Source: Companilactobacillus zhongbaensis
GTDB lineage: Bacteria > Bacillota > Bacilli > Lactobacillales > Lactobacillaceae
Direction: 5' to 3'
Assembly: GCF_003946515.1 (NCBI RefSeq)
Contig: NZ_RHOM01000016.1
Span: 1-58,224, forward strand
DNA: 58,224 bases
This document shows, piece by piece, positions 1-8,478 of this stretch. How positions within the stretch are numbered: the first letter of the stretch is position 1; every line of letters starts with the position of its first letter. The notes under the pieces are model-generated. The model had not been told where the DNA came from, searched no databases, and saw only the letters and a list, made by a program, of their open reading frames with translations. The position numbers and the translations under genes were made by a program.

Positions 1-2
1 GT

Positions 3-86
3 AAAATAGACATGGACATGAATACTCCTTTGTAATTGGTTTCGACGCCTTAATTATAATGATATGAGTAAGCTCATGTCTATTTT
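3..86. repeat. 12-bp inverted repeat with about 60-base spacer
   Basis: The arms AAAATAGACATG (3-14) and CATGTCTATTTT (75-86) are perfect reverse complements. The spacer holds a TATAAT-like hexamer near 55-60. It may be the end of a structure or gene starting before the window; no function can be assigned. Confidence 0.4.
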
Positions 87-93
87 TATACAA

Positions 94-122
94 TAAAATC
101 CCGGTATGCCGGGGTTATTTTG
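94..122 (+). terminator. Rho-independent terminator
   Basis: AAATCCCGG and CCGGGGTT form a hairpin with a TATG loop followed by ATTTT. It probably ends a transcript that begins upstream of the window. Confidence 0.6.
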
Positions 123-178
123 TTATATTCATCTTTCAACCTTTAGTTATCATCTTAAAAAAGACGTGGGGGAATTCG

Positions 179-832
179 ATGAAGAATTTGAGGTTAATAT
201 TTTTTGCGGCAATGGCTAGTTGTGTGCTACTTTTGGTGGGCTGCAGCAATGGTGCAAATAAATCAGCTAGTGCCGATAAGCAGGATCTGACAGTTAGTTA
301 CAAGAATCATTTCGACAAGTCATCTGAAGATAATGAATCAACAGAAGAAGATGGGAATCAAGAATCATCACAAAAAACTGAGTACCATCGATCGAACAGT
401 AAAAAATCGGGACATAAGACTTCAGCTCATACCTTGTGGAACGATGGCAAGGATCGGCAGTTAGAGGAGTTTATCAATAATTGGGCACCGAAGATGCATC
501 AGACTTATGAGAAGTTCGATGGGGTAAATTCTTTGAGAAATTCAGTTGGGGCCGTATACCCCCAAGACTTATCTCGGACCACAGTTAATGGGGAAACCGC
601 CGATTTGGGTTGGAGTAAAGATGGAAATGGCTCACATGATTATAATGTAGTTGCTATTTATAATTACAACAAAACCGTTCCACCATTCCCTGGTCGAATC
701 ACTTATTTATTCGCATTTCATAATGGACAACCAATAGCATTGGTCGATGAAAGTCGCGATGGAGGACCTCGAGCATTTGAAACTCAAAATCAAGACGTGA
801 AGAATAATTTTGCTAGAATCGCCAATATGTAA
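179..832 (+). CDS. DUF4767-type lipoprotein, short paralogue
   Basis: Predicted lipoprotein of 217 residues. A hydrophobic signal ends in the lipobox LVGC with lipidation at Cys22, so the mature protein should sit on the outer face of the membrane. Residues 23-85 are a polar, Ser/Glu/Lys-rich linker. Residues about 86-217 carry the LWN...W...GWSKDGNG..YNVVAIYNY pattern that I recognise as the DUF4767 domain of lactobacillus lipoproteins; its function is unknown. GGGGG just upstream supports this start. It is the first of three paralogues in this region and lacks the extra C-terminal domain of the other two. Confidence 0.85.
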   Translation: MKNLRLIFFAAMASCVLLLVGCSNGANKSASADKQDLTVSYKNHFDKSSEDNESTEEDGNQESSQKTEYHRSNSKKSGHKTSAHTLWNDGKDRQLEEFINNWAPKMHQTYEKFDGVNSLRNSVGAVYPQDLSRTTVNGETADLGWSKDGNGSHDYNVVAIYNYNKTVPPFPGRITYLFAFHNGQPIALVDESRDGGPRAFETQNQDVKNNFARIANM

Positions 833-839
833 GCCATAC

Positions 840-866
840 AAAAAGTCGACATAGTCGGCTTTTTAG
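840..866. terminator. Bidirectional terminator
   Basis: AAAAAGTCGAC, loop ATA, GTCGGCTTTTT. It lies between convergent genes and has A and T tracts on both sides. Confidence 0.65.
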
Positions 867-874
867 TTTGAGCT

Positions 875-1339
875 TTAATATTCTATATACGGTTTAGGTA
901 TGGAACGGCTCAAGTAATCATCTCTATAAAAGTCGTAAATCATATTACAAATATCACGATTTTGCTCAGGGAATTTTTCGTGCTCAGTTCGAACAGATTT
1001 TTCCAAAATGACTTTTGAAGGATGCGATATTTTGTAGTCTTTGGAGTAACCCTTCAAGTAATATCCTTTCTGATAAGTTGCTACTCGACCGTCAAAGCCG
1101 ACAACATCGCCTTTAGTTAAAATGCCTAGTCGATTAAATCCCAGGGTCAAATTTAACCAAATATGATCACTGATTAATTCGATTTTGTCTTCACCGATCA
1201 AATAAATTTCCGTCAGCAACAAAGTCGGCTTGGCGTGTTGCTTTTTCCAGTCACTATATTTAAAGCCATATTTCTCAAAGGTCCCACGGAATCGGTGTCG
1301 TTTGAGGGCACCGATTTTTTTCAGATTTTTTCGAGACAT
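875..1339 (-). CDS. Hypothetical protein, 154 aa
   Basis: I do not recognise this family with certainty. The protein is basic at the N-terminus (MSRKNLKKIGALKRHRFRG), has no signal peptide or membrane segment, and its middle (about 70-110, GDVVGFDGRVATYQKGYYLKGY) looks like a small beta-barrel or OB-like stretch. GAGGAAAATC before the ATG is an adequate ribosome site. It runs antisense between two paralogous lipoprotein genes and shares a terminator with the first. A cytoplasmic nucleic-acid-binding role is possible from the basic start, but this is only inference. Confidence 0.6.
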   Translation of the reverse strand: MSRKNLKKIGALKRHRFRGTFEKYGFKYSDWKKQHAKPTLLLTEIYLIGEDKIELISDHIWLNLTLGFNRLGILTKGDVVGFDGRVATYQKGYYLKGYSKDYKISHPSKVILEKSVRTEHEKFPEQNRDICNMIYDFYRDDYLSRSIPKPYIEY

Positions 1340-1460
1340 GATTTTCCTCGTCTTTTCCTAGAGTTGCAAGGTAGTTATAAATATAATTATATTTTTATTT
1401 GAAAACGACGCAGTTCAGGCATAAACTTAACGTATACATTAGGGGATATAGGGGGAAATT

Positions 1461-2462
1461 ATGAAATTCAAACGAATTGAACTAGCCGTAACTGTTGCGG
1501 CACTTGGCTTGATTCTAACTGGATGTGGCGGCAACTCGAACCAATCCAGCTCACAATCAAAGCAGTCGACCACATCCGTCAGCAAGAAATCCGATTCCAA
1601 CAAGGACAAACAAAGCAATGCCCTTTGGAATTCGAAAAAAGATGAAAAACTCAAAGATTTCATCAACGAATGGGCACCAACCATGCATCAAAATTACGAC
1701 AAGTACAATGGTAAAAAGTCGATCGAAACATCAACAGGATTTACTTATCCAGACGACTTTTCCAAAGTAACAGTCGAAGGCACTCACGACTCGATCGGTT
1801 ACAGCAAAGATGGAACTGGAAAATATGAATACAACGTCGTAGCAATCTATAACTATGTAGGAACACAACCACCTCTACCTAATCATATTACGTATTTTTT
1901 CGCCTTTCATAACGGCCAACCAGTTGCATTAGTCGATCAAAGCAGAGATGGAATGCCTAACTTGCATGAAACTGCTAATACAGATGTTAAGAGCACATTT
2001 GCTGAGATTGCTGCTGGGGATAGCACTTCTTATGCGGTTAGTAGTTCAACCTCAAATAGTACAACGTCTAATTCAAAATCTGAATCTAGGGCAAAATCAA
2101 ATAGCAAGGAAGATCCACTCATTCAAGATCCAGTTCTGATTGGATATCTTCTTCGTGTTAAAGTACGCTACCATGGAGAAATAACTGCTGATCAAGGATT
2201 AGGAGTAATGCATAATCAAAGCGGTTATTGGATGGGAATAGGTACATCTGCATTCAATACTGGGTATTTAATTGAGGGAGATAAGGTAATCTTCTTGAAG
2301 CAAGACTTTAGTGGTGGTCAATCTGCTGCCGAGGCACCATATCTACATATTCCATATAGTATCCGTGATCTTCAAAATGAATATTATTCAACCCCTGCTC
2401 AAAAGAAACAGGTTGATCAAATTGTAAAACCAATGGATTCCATTTTAGAAGAAGACGATTAA
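1461..2462 (+). CDS. DUF4767-type lipoprotein with C-terminal domain
   Basis: Lipoprotein of 333 residues. Signal peptide with lipobox LTGC (Cys22), Ser/Gln/Lys-rich linker to about residue 52, DUF4767-like domain about 53-187 (LWN at the start, YNVVAIYNY and FAFHNGQPVALVDQSRDG later), a second Ser/Asn linker, then a C-terminal module from about 215 beginning DPVLIGYLLRVKV. The C-terminal module is shared with the next paralogue and absent from the first. AGGGGGA precedes the start codon. The function of this extracellular family is unknown; the duplicated layout suggests a surface ligand-binding or envelope role, which is inference. Confidence 0.85.
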   Translation: MKFKRIELAVTVAALGLILTGCGGNSNQSSSQSKQSTTSVSKKSDSNKDKQSNALWNSKKDEKLKDFINEWAPTMHQNYDKYNGKKSIETSTGFTYPDDFSKVTVEGTHDSIGYSKDGTGKYEYNVVAIYNYVGTQPPLPNHITYFFAFHNGQPVALVDQSRDGMPNLHETANTDVKSTFAEIAAGDSTSYAVSSSTSNSTTSNSKSESRAKSNSKEDPLIQDPVLIGYLLRVKVRYHGEITADQGLGVMHNQSGYWMGIGTSAFNTGYLIEGDKVIFLKQDFSGGQSAAEAPYLHIPYSIRDLQNEYYSTPAQKKQVDQIVKPMDSILEEDD

Positions 2463-2471
2463 ATTTTTTGA

Positions 2472-2500
2472 AGAACAGCTGAGAGGCTGTTCTTTTTTTA
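2472..2500 (+). terminator. Rho-independent terminator
   Basis: AGAACAGC, loop TGAGAG, GCTGTTCT followed by a run of T. It ends the second lipoprotein gene. Confidence 0.8.
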
Positions 2501-2594
2501 TAAATATATTCATATATGCGTTGCTTTCCCGACCTCACAATCCTAAACTTAAATCAGACTTTAGGGGGAAATATCATATTTAAGGGGATCCAAA

Positions 2595-3584
2595 ATGAAA
2601 GCAAAGCATTTCAGTCTAGCAATCGTGCTAGCCTTATCAACCTTGGCACTAGCTGGTTGCGGAGGTCAAAACAATTCCACGCACCAAAACAACTCGGCAA
2701 AGAGTGAGAAAATGAGTCAGTCTAGCAATAAGAAATCCAAGGATTCATCCACAAAGAAGTCAGCAGCATTGTGGAATAATTCCAAAGAAAAAAAGCTTCA
2801 ATCATACATGGAAGCCTTTTCGGGTTCAAGAAATATGGCATTAAATCAATACAACGGGAAAGGCAAGCTAGTAGCCTCAACGTCAGTAACCTACCCAGCA
2901 GCTTTTTCAAAGGCAAAAGTCAATGGCACCAAGGATACAATCGGTTGGAGCAAGCAAGGAAACGGTAAATATGATTACAACGTAGTAGCCATTTACGACT
3001 ACGACAACGAAAAATCAGCCCTACCATCACACCAAACCTACTTCTTCGCCTTCAACAAGAAAAAGCCAGTCGTCCTGATCAGCAAAAGCCAAAGCTCCAA
3101 ACCAGTAATTGAAAAGGACAATGAAGCACAACTACAAGGCGACTTCTCAAAAATCGCCAAGAACCAACCATATGAAAATCCAATGGTCGGAAATATGAAG
3201 AATTATCAACCAAAGGAAGACGACATCAAAAAACCAAGCGATGCCGACATCACCATGACTGATCCAAAATTAATTGGAATCATGACGTTTGCTTATACAA
3301 ATCCAGGCTATGAACCAAATGATGAACATCCAGTATTTATGTACACCACAGATGATGGCCGATATGAAATCGATTTAGGAAATATGGCATCAGAAATGAC
3401 ATACAAACTAGAAGGAGACACAGTTCATTACTGGATTCACGATTTACAACCAGGAAAATCAATGGCAGAATCAGGCATGAAGGAAAGCACAGTAAGTCTC
3501 GAAGAATTAATTTCAAAATACTACACAACAGATGATCAAAAACAGCAAGTACAAAGAGCCGCTGACATTATCGAAGAACAGTAA
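2595..3584 (+). CDS. DUF4767-type lipoprotein with C-terminal domain
   Basis: Lipoprotein of 329 residues with lipobox LAGC (Cys22), a Lys/Ser-rich linker, a DUF4767-like domain (about 57-190, with GWSKQGNGKYDYNVVAIYDY) and a C-terminal module (about 218-329, starting DPKLIGIMTFAY) matching that of the upstream paralogue. AAGGGGATCC precedes the ATG. It has its own terminator on both sides, so it is probably expressed separately. The last 600 bases are clearly A/C-rich on this strand compared with the upstream paralogue, matching the skew around the nearby repeat at 3.7 kb. Confidence 0.85.
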   Translation: MKAKHFSLAIVLALSTLALAGCGGQNNSTHQNNSAKSEKMSQSSNKKSKDSSTKKSAALWNNSKEKKLQSYMEAFSGSRNMALNQYNGKGKLVASTSVTYPAAFSKAKVNGTKDTIGWSKQGNGKYDYNVVAIYDYDNEKSALPSHQTYFFAFNKKKPVVLISKSQSSKPVIEKDNEAQLQGDFSKIAKNQPYENPMVGNMKNYQPKEDDIKKPSDADITMTDPKLIGIMTFAYTNPGYEPNDEHPVFMYTTDDGRYEIDLGNMASEMTYKLEGDTVHYWIHDLQPGKSMAESGMKESTVSLEELISKYYTTDDQKQQVQRAADIIEEQ

Positions 3585-3595
3585 TAAGTTCAAAG

Positions 3596-3629
3596 AAAAA
3601 TCTCATTCAGAAAAAGAATGAGATTTTTT
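3596..3629 (+). terminator. Rho-independent terminator
   Basis: AAAATCTCATTC, loop AGAAAAA, GAATGAGATTTTTT. Strong hairpin directly after the third lipoprotein gene. Confidence 0.85.
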
Positions 3630-3659
3630 GCATTCAAGGTCTTACTCTTCAGAATAGAT

Positions 3660-3930
3660 CTGAGATAGACAAGTGCAAATTAGGAAGCACTAAAAGTGCC
3701 GATTTTACCATCAAAAATCGGTAAAACTCAAAAAAAAGGGAAATTGCTACACTATCTAGGTGGAAGGGCGGGGCGCTATATGGGTTCAGTAGCCAGATTA
3801 TTCTTAGCGGTTTACCGCTTAGAATAAGACTCGTATTTGAAATGCCCGAGTGAACTTCTCGGGTAGTTCAAATCGATGTCGGCTACGTTCCAATCCCATA
3901 TAGCGCCCCGCCCTGGAACCGGCAATGAAC
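3660..3930 (-). repeat. Structured repeat family 1, copy A1
   Basis: Intergenic element in a gene-free stretch of about 530 bases. A perfect 20-bp inverted repeat (3765-3784 with 3895-3914) encloses GTAGCC/GGCTAC, a hairpin around AGCGG-TTTA-CCGCT (about 3800-3826) and a compound hairpin ATTTGAA + CCCGAG (about 3835-3871). The flanks, read on the minus strand, are GTTCATTGCCGGTTCC and TTCCACCTAGATAG. A tail with GGAAGC and GAGATAGAC lies at 3660-3690. No ORF of note. Confidence 0.85.
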
Positions 3931-4117
3931 GTCCATCAAAACTATTACCACTATCCCAACCAAACCAAATCAAATCAAATAATCCCACAAGCAATTTCCT
4001 TGCAAACATCTTCAAAGCAATTGTTTGAATCATTATCTTTTTTGTTTTACCGTATCGTTGTGACTAAAAAATAGTTAATAATCACGTATACATTTTTATC
4101 CTAAAGGAGGATTTTTA

Positions 4118-4990
4118 ATGGACGAAATTAGTGCTTCTAAAGCTGGAACTTTTGAATTTGATAAAGACTTCATCATCAACCGCTTAGGCTACGGCACGAT
4201 GCAATTAACCGGTAACGGTGTTTGGGGTCCATATAAGGATCCTGACCAAGCAGTCGACTTGATCAAGAAATCATTTGACCTCGGTGTTAACTTTGTTGAT
4301 ACCGCTGATTCTTACGGTCCTTGGCATGCTGACACATACTTGGCCAAAGCTTTGAAGGAATATCCTGACTCTGATAAGATTTTTATCTCTGATAAAGTAG
4401 GTCAAGTTCGGACTGGCGAAAATGAATGGACACCAGTTGGTGCACCTGCTTTTTTGCGCCAAGAAGTTGAACTTTCACTTCGTCTCTTCGATCGTGATCA
4501 CGAAGACTTGTTGTTCTTGCACAGAATCGACGACCACTATCCGATCGAAGACCAAATCGGTGAATTGAAGAAGTTGCAAGATGAAGGTAAGATCAAGCAT
4601 ATTGGTGTTAGCCAAGTTACACTGGATGAGTTAAAAGCCGCGCAAAAAGTTGCTAAGATCGATGCCGTGGAAAATATGTACAATGTTGGACATCACAAGG
4701 GTGACGATGCGATCGTCGACTATGCTGAAAAAGAAGGCATGGCCTTTCTACCATGGTTCCCACTCGATACGGGGAATTTGACGAAAGCCGACAGCCCATT
4801 AAACGACATTGCTAAAAAGTATAATGCATCTTCAGCTCAAATCGCTTTAGCATGGCTATTGAAACGTTCAAATAATATCATTCCGATCCCCGGAACTAGT
4901 TCAGAAGACCATTTGAAAGACAATCTCAACGCTGCCAATGTTGAATTGAGCGATGAAGATTTCGAAAAACTATCAGGGTTAGAAAAATAG
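4118..4990 (+). CDS. Aldo/keto reductase
   Basis: Cytosolic NAD(P)H-dependent oxidoreductase of the aldo/keto reductase superfamily, 290 residues, full length. The catalytic tetrad is visible: Asp61 and Tyr66 (VDTADSYG), Lys93 (ISDKVG) and His135 (LFLHRID). The GVSQVT and IPIPGTSS segments match the later barrel strands and the cofactor-binding end. TAAAGGAGG precedes the ATG. Substrate cannot be told from sequence; members of this general type reduce small aldehydes and ketones. It has its own terminator and no operon partner. One of five AKR genes in this window. Confidence 0.88.
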   Translation: MDEISASKAGTFEFDKDFIINRLGYGTMQLTGNGVWGPYKDPDQAVDLIKKSFDLGVNFVDTADSYGPWHADTYLAKALKEYPDSDKIFISDKVGQVRTGENEWTPVGAPAFLRQEVELSLRLFDRDHEDLLFLHRIDDHYPIEDQIGELKKLQDEGKIKHIGVSQVTLDELKAAQKVAKIDAVENMYNVGHHKGDDAIVDYAEKEGMAFLPWFPLDTGNLTKADSPLNDIAKKYNASSAQIALAWLLKRSNNIIPIPGTSSEDHLKDNLNAANVELSDEDFEKLSGLEK

Positions 4991-4999
4991 CGAGGATTA

Positions 5000-5029
5000 A
5001 GTCATATCTGAAAAGATATGGCTTTTTTT
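5000..5029 (+). terminator. Rho-independent terminator
   Basis: AGTCATATC, loop TGAAAA, GATATGGCT then T7. It follows the first AKR gene. Confidence 0.8.
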
Positions 5030-5102
5030 GATGGCTTTATTCGATCGGAAGTAATTCTGAAATTTTCTGGCGTAATCTATTTATGAAGCTAAGGAGGAAA
5101 TT

Positions 5103-5555
5103 ATGCCGATCAAATACGTCGAAACCGATATTTTTCAGAGTCCAGCACAGGTCCTAGTTAATCCAGTTAATACCGTGGGTGCCATGGGAAAGGGATTAGC
5201 TTTAGAGTTTAAAAAACAGTATCCACAAATGTATCCAGACTATCGAAAATATTGTTTGGATGAAACGCTAACGGTGGGAAAATTATACTTATTTAAGTCC
5301 GAAGATAAGTGGATCTTAAATTTTCCGACGAAAAAAGATTGGCGAGAACCGTCTAAAATAGCCTATATCGAGCAAGGGTTGGATAAGTTTGTGGAAACTT
5401 ACCAAGAAAAAGATGTTGAATCAATCTCTTTTCCACAATTAGGTGTCGGAAACGGTGGATTAAATTGGGAAGATGAAGTTAAGCCGTTGATGGAAAAATA
5501 TTTAGCAGATTTGCCGATCACGGTGTTTGTACATATTTTTCCAAATAAAAAATGA
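5103..5555 (+). CDS. DarG/TARG1-like macrodomain protein
   Basis: Single-domain macro protein of 150 residues. The segment VNPVNTVGAMGKGLALEFKK (from residue 19) is the ADP-ribose-binding and catalytic-Lys motif (Asn20, Lys30) typical of the DarG/TARG1 branch, and FPQLGVGNGGLNW is the second binding loop. Members of this branch remove ADP-ribose from DNA bases or proteins. Full DarG antitoxins carry an extra C-terminal domain and sit beside the toxin DarT; here the protein is only the macrodomain and no DarT-like gene is adjacent. AAGGAGGAAATT gives a strong start. Likely role: stand-alone ADP-ribosyl hydrolase (inference). Confidence 0.87.
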   Translation: MPIKYVETDIFQSPAQVLVNPVNTVGAMGKGLALEFKKQYPQMYPDYRKYCLDETLTVGKLYLFKSEDKWILNFPTKKDWREPSKIAYIEQGLDKFVETYQEKDVESISFPQLGVGNGGLNWEDEVKPLMEKYLADLPITVFVHIFPNKK

Positions 5556-5577
5556 CCCTAAAATAAAGGGTCATTTC
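5550..5577. terminator. Bidirectional terminator
   Basis: AATGACCCT, loop, AGGGTCATT between the macrodomain gene and the convergent thiE. Confidence 0.75.
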
Positions 5578-5584
5578 AAAAGTC

Positions 5585-6193
5585 TTAATAATCTTTCAAT
5601 TGAGCTACCGTTTCAGCGATGTCGTCAGCTTGCATGATCTCACTGACCACGGCAACGCCGGCTATATTTATTCCTGAAAACTGTTTTACATTGTGGGTCT
5701 TGATGCCACCGATTGCTACGACTGGGATGTCGACGTAAGATATGATCTCTTTGAGTGTTTCCATCGAGGTCCGATAAGTTTTGACTTTGGTCGTTGTGGG
5801 GAAAATCGCCCCAACACCGAGATAATCAGCACCTTGTTTTTGTGCTTCGATCGCACGTTCGACTGATTTTGCAGAAACGCCTAAAAGCTTATCTGGTCCG
5901 AGCAATTTTCTGACTAGATCGACCGGAAGTTCATCATAACCGATATGAACTCCAGCTGCATCAACCGCTAGACAAATGTCGACTCGATCATCGATGATCA
6001 GTGGGATATCGTATCGGTCAGTGATCTTTTTGACGGCTTTTGCCAACCGAAAAATATCCTTAGTCGTGCCAGTTTTTTCTCGAAGTTGAACTAAAGTTAC
6101 CCCTGACTGGCAGGCATTTTCTACGATGTCTAAAAATTGTTCATCCGAATAGTCGTAACGGGCGGTCACTAAGTACAATCGGTAGTCGATCAT
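5585..6193 (-). CDS. thiE: Thiamine-phosphate synthase
   Basis: ThiE joins the HMP-pyrophosphate and thiazole-phosphate moieties to give thiamine phosphate, in the cytosol. About 202 residues, a TIM-barrel enzyme: [12 protein letters not shown] at the start, VQLREK (pyrophosphate/pyrimidine site), [31 protein letters not shown] and the phosphate loop [12 protein letters not shown] are all present. I chose the internal ATG at 6193 because it overlaps the thiM stop as ATGA and has GAGGTGG eight bases upstream; the ATG at 6223 has no clear site. Third gene of the thiW-thiM-thiE operon. Confidence 0.92.
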   Translation of the reverse strand: MIDYRLYLVTARYDYSDEQFLDIVENACQSGVTLVQLREKTGTTKDIFRLAKAVKKITDRYDIPLIIDDRVDICLAVDAAGVHIGYDELPVDLVRKLLGPDKLLGVSAKSVERAIEAQKQGADYLGVGAIFPTTTKVKTYRTSMETLKEIISYVDIPVVAIGGIKTHNVKQFSGINIAGVAVVSEIMQADDIAETVAQLKDY

Positions 6194-7029
6194 ATTGAGC
6201 CACCTCGAACGTCGAGATACCATTCAGTTTGATTCATCAATAACGACAATTGATTGAGTGTTTCTTGACGGAAGTCGGCTAACCCTAAGGTCGTCTTCAT
6301 GGCTTTTTCAGCACAAAGATTCAAGTAACTGACGGCGGTAATAGTAGCTTTGATTGGTTCAATTCCCGCTCCGATAATGCTTGTGATCATGGCACCGACG
6401 ATGTCACCAGTTCCGGTAAAACGGTCTAGCTGCGTTGTGCCATTTTTCAAAAAGACGGAATACTTCTTCGAAACGATCAGATCTTTTTTACCAGTGGCCA
6501 GTAAGATGACATCTGGTTGGTTGGTAACGACTTCTTTCATGGCATTGATCAAGGAGTGAAGTGCGTTGTTGCTTTGGTCTTCTGCTAACGTATCAACTCC
6601 ACGAGCACCACTCTTCAGACCACAAAAAGCCCGCATTTCTGAGATGTTTCCCTTAACAACGGTGGGGTGATATTCCATTAATTGATGTGCCAAGTCGTTA
6701 CGGCCTTTGGCAGCAGCGACCCCAACCAAGTCGACGACAAACGGTGTCTTAGTTTCTTGTGCCATTTTGGCAGCCTCTAAAATAACGTTGTGTTCACCGT
6801 AAAAACGATGTCCCAGATTCAAAAATAAGCTATCGCTTTGTTTCATGAATTCAGGGAATTCTGGTATTTCATCAGCCATGACCGGTTTGGCATTAATGTA
6901 AAGGACCGCATTGGCGACCGATTCGACTGTGATGACATTAGTAATGCATTGAACTAGTGGTGATTTTGGTAAAGGTAATACGTCTTCGACAAATGGGTAA
7001 AAATAATTATTTGGGCTGTAAATTATCAT
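6190..7029 (-). CDS. thiM: Hydroxyethylthiazole kinase
   Basis: ThiM phosphorylates hydroxyethylthiazole using ATP, salvaging the thiazole half of thiamine. It has 279 residues, near the usual length. [30 protein letters not shown] and the anion-hole GTGD motif mark this ribokinase-fold kinase. At the GTG-x position it has Asp, where the well-studied Bacillus subtilis enzyme has Cys; Asp is the usual catalytic base in other ribokinase-fold enzymes. It overlaps thiW by 23 bases and thiE by 4, and GGAGG lies eight bases before its ATG, so translation is probably coupled. Transcription should be under the upstream TPP riboswitch. Confidence 0.93.
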   Translation of the reverse strand: MIIYSPNNYFYPFVEDVLPLPKSPLVQCITNVITVESVANAVLYINAKPVMADEIPEFPEFMKQSDSLFLNLGHRFYGEHNVILEAAKMAQETKTPFVVDLVGVAAAKGRNDLAHQLMEYHPTVVKGNISEMRAFCGLKSGARGVDTLAEDQSNNALHSLINAMKEVVTNQPDVILLATGKKDLIVSKKYSVFLKNGTTQLDRFTGTGDIVGAMITSIIGAGIEPIKATITAVSYLNLCAEKAMKTTLGLADFRQETLNQLSLLMNQTEWYLDVRGGSI

Positions 7030-7543
7030 TGATCAAGCCTCCAAATAATTTTTGTACACGTTTGAATGGACTAGTATTTTTCAACTTGAATAAAACGATG
7101 TAGGCGATGATCGAACCGGAAATGGCCCCACCGAAAAATCTTGGTGTGTATAAGAACCAGAACATGCCATTGCTTGAACCGGTGAACCAGACCATGACTG
7201 GGTAAGATAAGAGTGAACCGATCAAGCCGGTCCCGATGATCTCACCGAGGACGGCACCCCAGATTTTGCCGGTAAATTTATAACCTAAACCTGCTAAAAG
7301 TGCTCCAAAAAAGGCGCCTGTTAGAGCCAATGGTGGGATTCCCATCATCGTCATTCTGATCACCGCACAAACTAAAGCCATGATCGAAACGTAAAAAGGA
7401 CCGAGCATCACCGCACCGATAACGTTTAAGACACTCGACATTGGTGCCATTCCTTCAATTCTGAAAATAGGTGATAAGACGACATCTAGGGCGATCATGA
7501 TCGCTAACATCGTCATTTTTTGTACCCCTGAAGCATTTTTCAT
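7007..7543 (-). CDS. thiW: ThiW, thiazole-precursor ECF transporter S component
   Basis: Membrane protein of 178 residues with about five or six hydrophobic segments and no ATPase motifs. It fits the substrate-binding (S) subunit ThiW of an energy-coupling-factor transporter, thought to import a thiazole precursor of thiamine. Its position as first gene after a TPP riboswitch and directly before thiM supports this. It needs the shared EcfA/EcfA'/EcfT module, which is not in this window. AGAGGGAG precedes the ATG. Confidence 0.9.
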   Translation of the reverse strand: MKNASGVQKMTMLAIMIALDVVLSPIFRIEGMAPMSSVLNVIGAVMLGPFYVSIMALVCAVIRMTMMGIPPLALTGAFFGALLAGLGYKFTGKIWGAVLGEIIGTGLIGSLLSYPVMVWFTGSSNGMFWFLYTPRFFGGAISGSIIAYIVLFKLKNTSPFKRVQKLFGGLINDNLQPK

Positions 7544-7598
7544 GTGTAAAACTCCCTCTAGCTTTTTTTTGAAAAAAGACCTGGGATGTCCACCAACA

Positions 7599-7628
7599 GA
7601 AAAAGCCCGCCGAAAAAATCGGTGGGCA
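7599..7628 (-). terminator. Riboswitch expression-platform terminator
   Basis: On the minus strand GCCCACCGA, T-rich loop, CGGCGGGC and T5, between the TPP aptamer and thiW. Premature termination here when TPP is bound is the likely control step. Confidence 0.8.
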
Positions 7629-7656
7629 CAAAAATACCGTGTTCAAACGGTTCGCA

Positions 7657-7728
7657 TTTTCCTTCGCCAGCGTTAACTGTTTCAGGTTCAATGGGTATAT
7701 TCTCAGCTGTGTGCACCCCAAATGTCTC
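7657..7728 (-). promoter_or_regulatory. TPP riboswitch (Thi box)
   Basis: Read on the minus strand this has GGGGTGC, then GCTGAGA, ATACCC, TGAACCTGA and the closing GCTGGCGAAGGAAA, i.e. the conserved Thi-box segments in order. It precedes a terminator hairpin and the thiW-thiM-thiE operon. A TATACT -10 hexamer lies at complement 7747-7752. TPP binding is expected to shut the operon off. Confidence 0.95.
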
Positions 7729-7840
7729 TATTCAAATGTGGTTTAAGTATAGCATTGATCAAGAGCTATATCATGACATTTTTTAACAAATATATTTATA
7801 TCAAAGTGTTAAAATAATCACATAAACAGGAGGGGTTAGC

Positions 7841-8416
7841 ATGAAAAAATTAACCATCAGTCTAACATTATTAATTGCACCATTACTTTTAGGAAGTCTT
7901 GGAACTGTCAACGCTGCTACAGCTAATACCGATGAAGCAACGACTCAAGTACCAGCAAAGACATGGACCGAAAAGACGACCGATCAAACTATCCATACTA
8001 AAGGCTTACTAGGTATGCCGGTTTATGATAAGAACGGTGTGATTCAAGAACGTCAATCAGTTGATGCAGATACGGATTATCACGTAACATCTATCCGCAC
8101 GAACAATCGGACTGGTCAAATGTTTTATCAATTTGGTGACAACCAATACATCATTTCTGACGATGTTGTCGGTGAGACACCAGATTTAAATACTAGTTAC
8201 GGTGAGTTAGTCGTCCACACGATCGATAATGCTAACATTCCTTTGTATGACGGCAATTTAAACGAAGTATCTAACGAGAAGCTTGCTGGTGACAGTCTTT
8301 GGTATACCAACAAACAGATCGATAACATGGACAACGGGGTTACTTACTATTTAGTTTCTACCGATAGATACGTCAGTTCTGAAGATATCGACCAAGTATC
8401 CGGCATTCAACAATAG
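7841..8416 (+). CDS. Secreted SLAP-domain protein
   Basis: Secreted protein of 191 residues: signal peptide with cleavage near NAATA, then two related stretches (about 45-110 and 115-185) of the SLAP (surface-layer-associated) type. Each has the pattern short hydrophobic strand, PVYDKNG or PLYDGNL, then a Y-containing strand ending in V/IS.D. Such modules bind the cell wall or S-layer. No enzymatic domain is present, so it is a small wall-associated protein of unknown role. AGGAGGGG precedes the start. A hairpin at about 8423-8443 follows without a T tract. Confidence 0.8.
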   Translation: MKKLTISLTLLIAPLLLGSLGTVNAATANTDEATTQVPAKTWTEKTTDQTIHTKGLLGMPVYDKNGVIQERQSVDADTDYHVTSIRTNNRTGQMFYQFGDNQYIISDDVVGETPDLNTSYGELVVHTIDNANIPLYDGNLNEVSNEKLAGDSLWYTNKQIDNMDNGVTYYLVSTDRYVSSEDIDQVSGIQQ

Positions 8417-8478
8417 ACTTGCCTTCGAGTTCAGTCGAGGCTATATACTTGAGGTACTAATCAATTAGGAGGACTACC

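Noticed and set aside
3812-4033. Minus-strand ORF over repeat copy A1
   Set aside because: It follows the inverted repeat, with no ribosome site or family pattern.
5103-5555. Complete DarT-DarG toxin-antitoxin pair
   Set aside because: Only the macrodomain is present; neighbours are an AKR and thiE.
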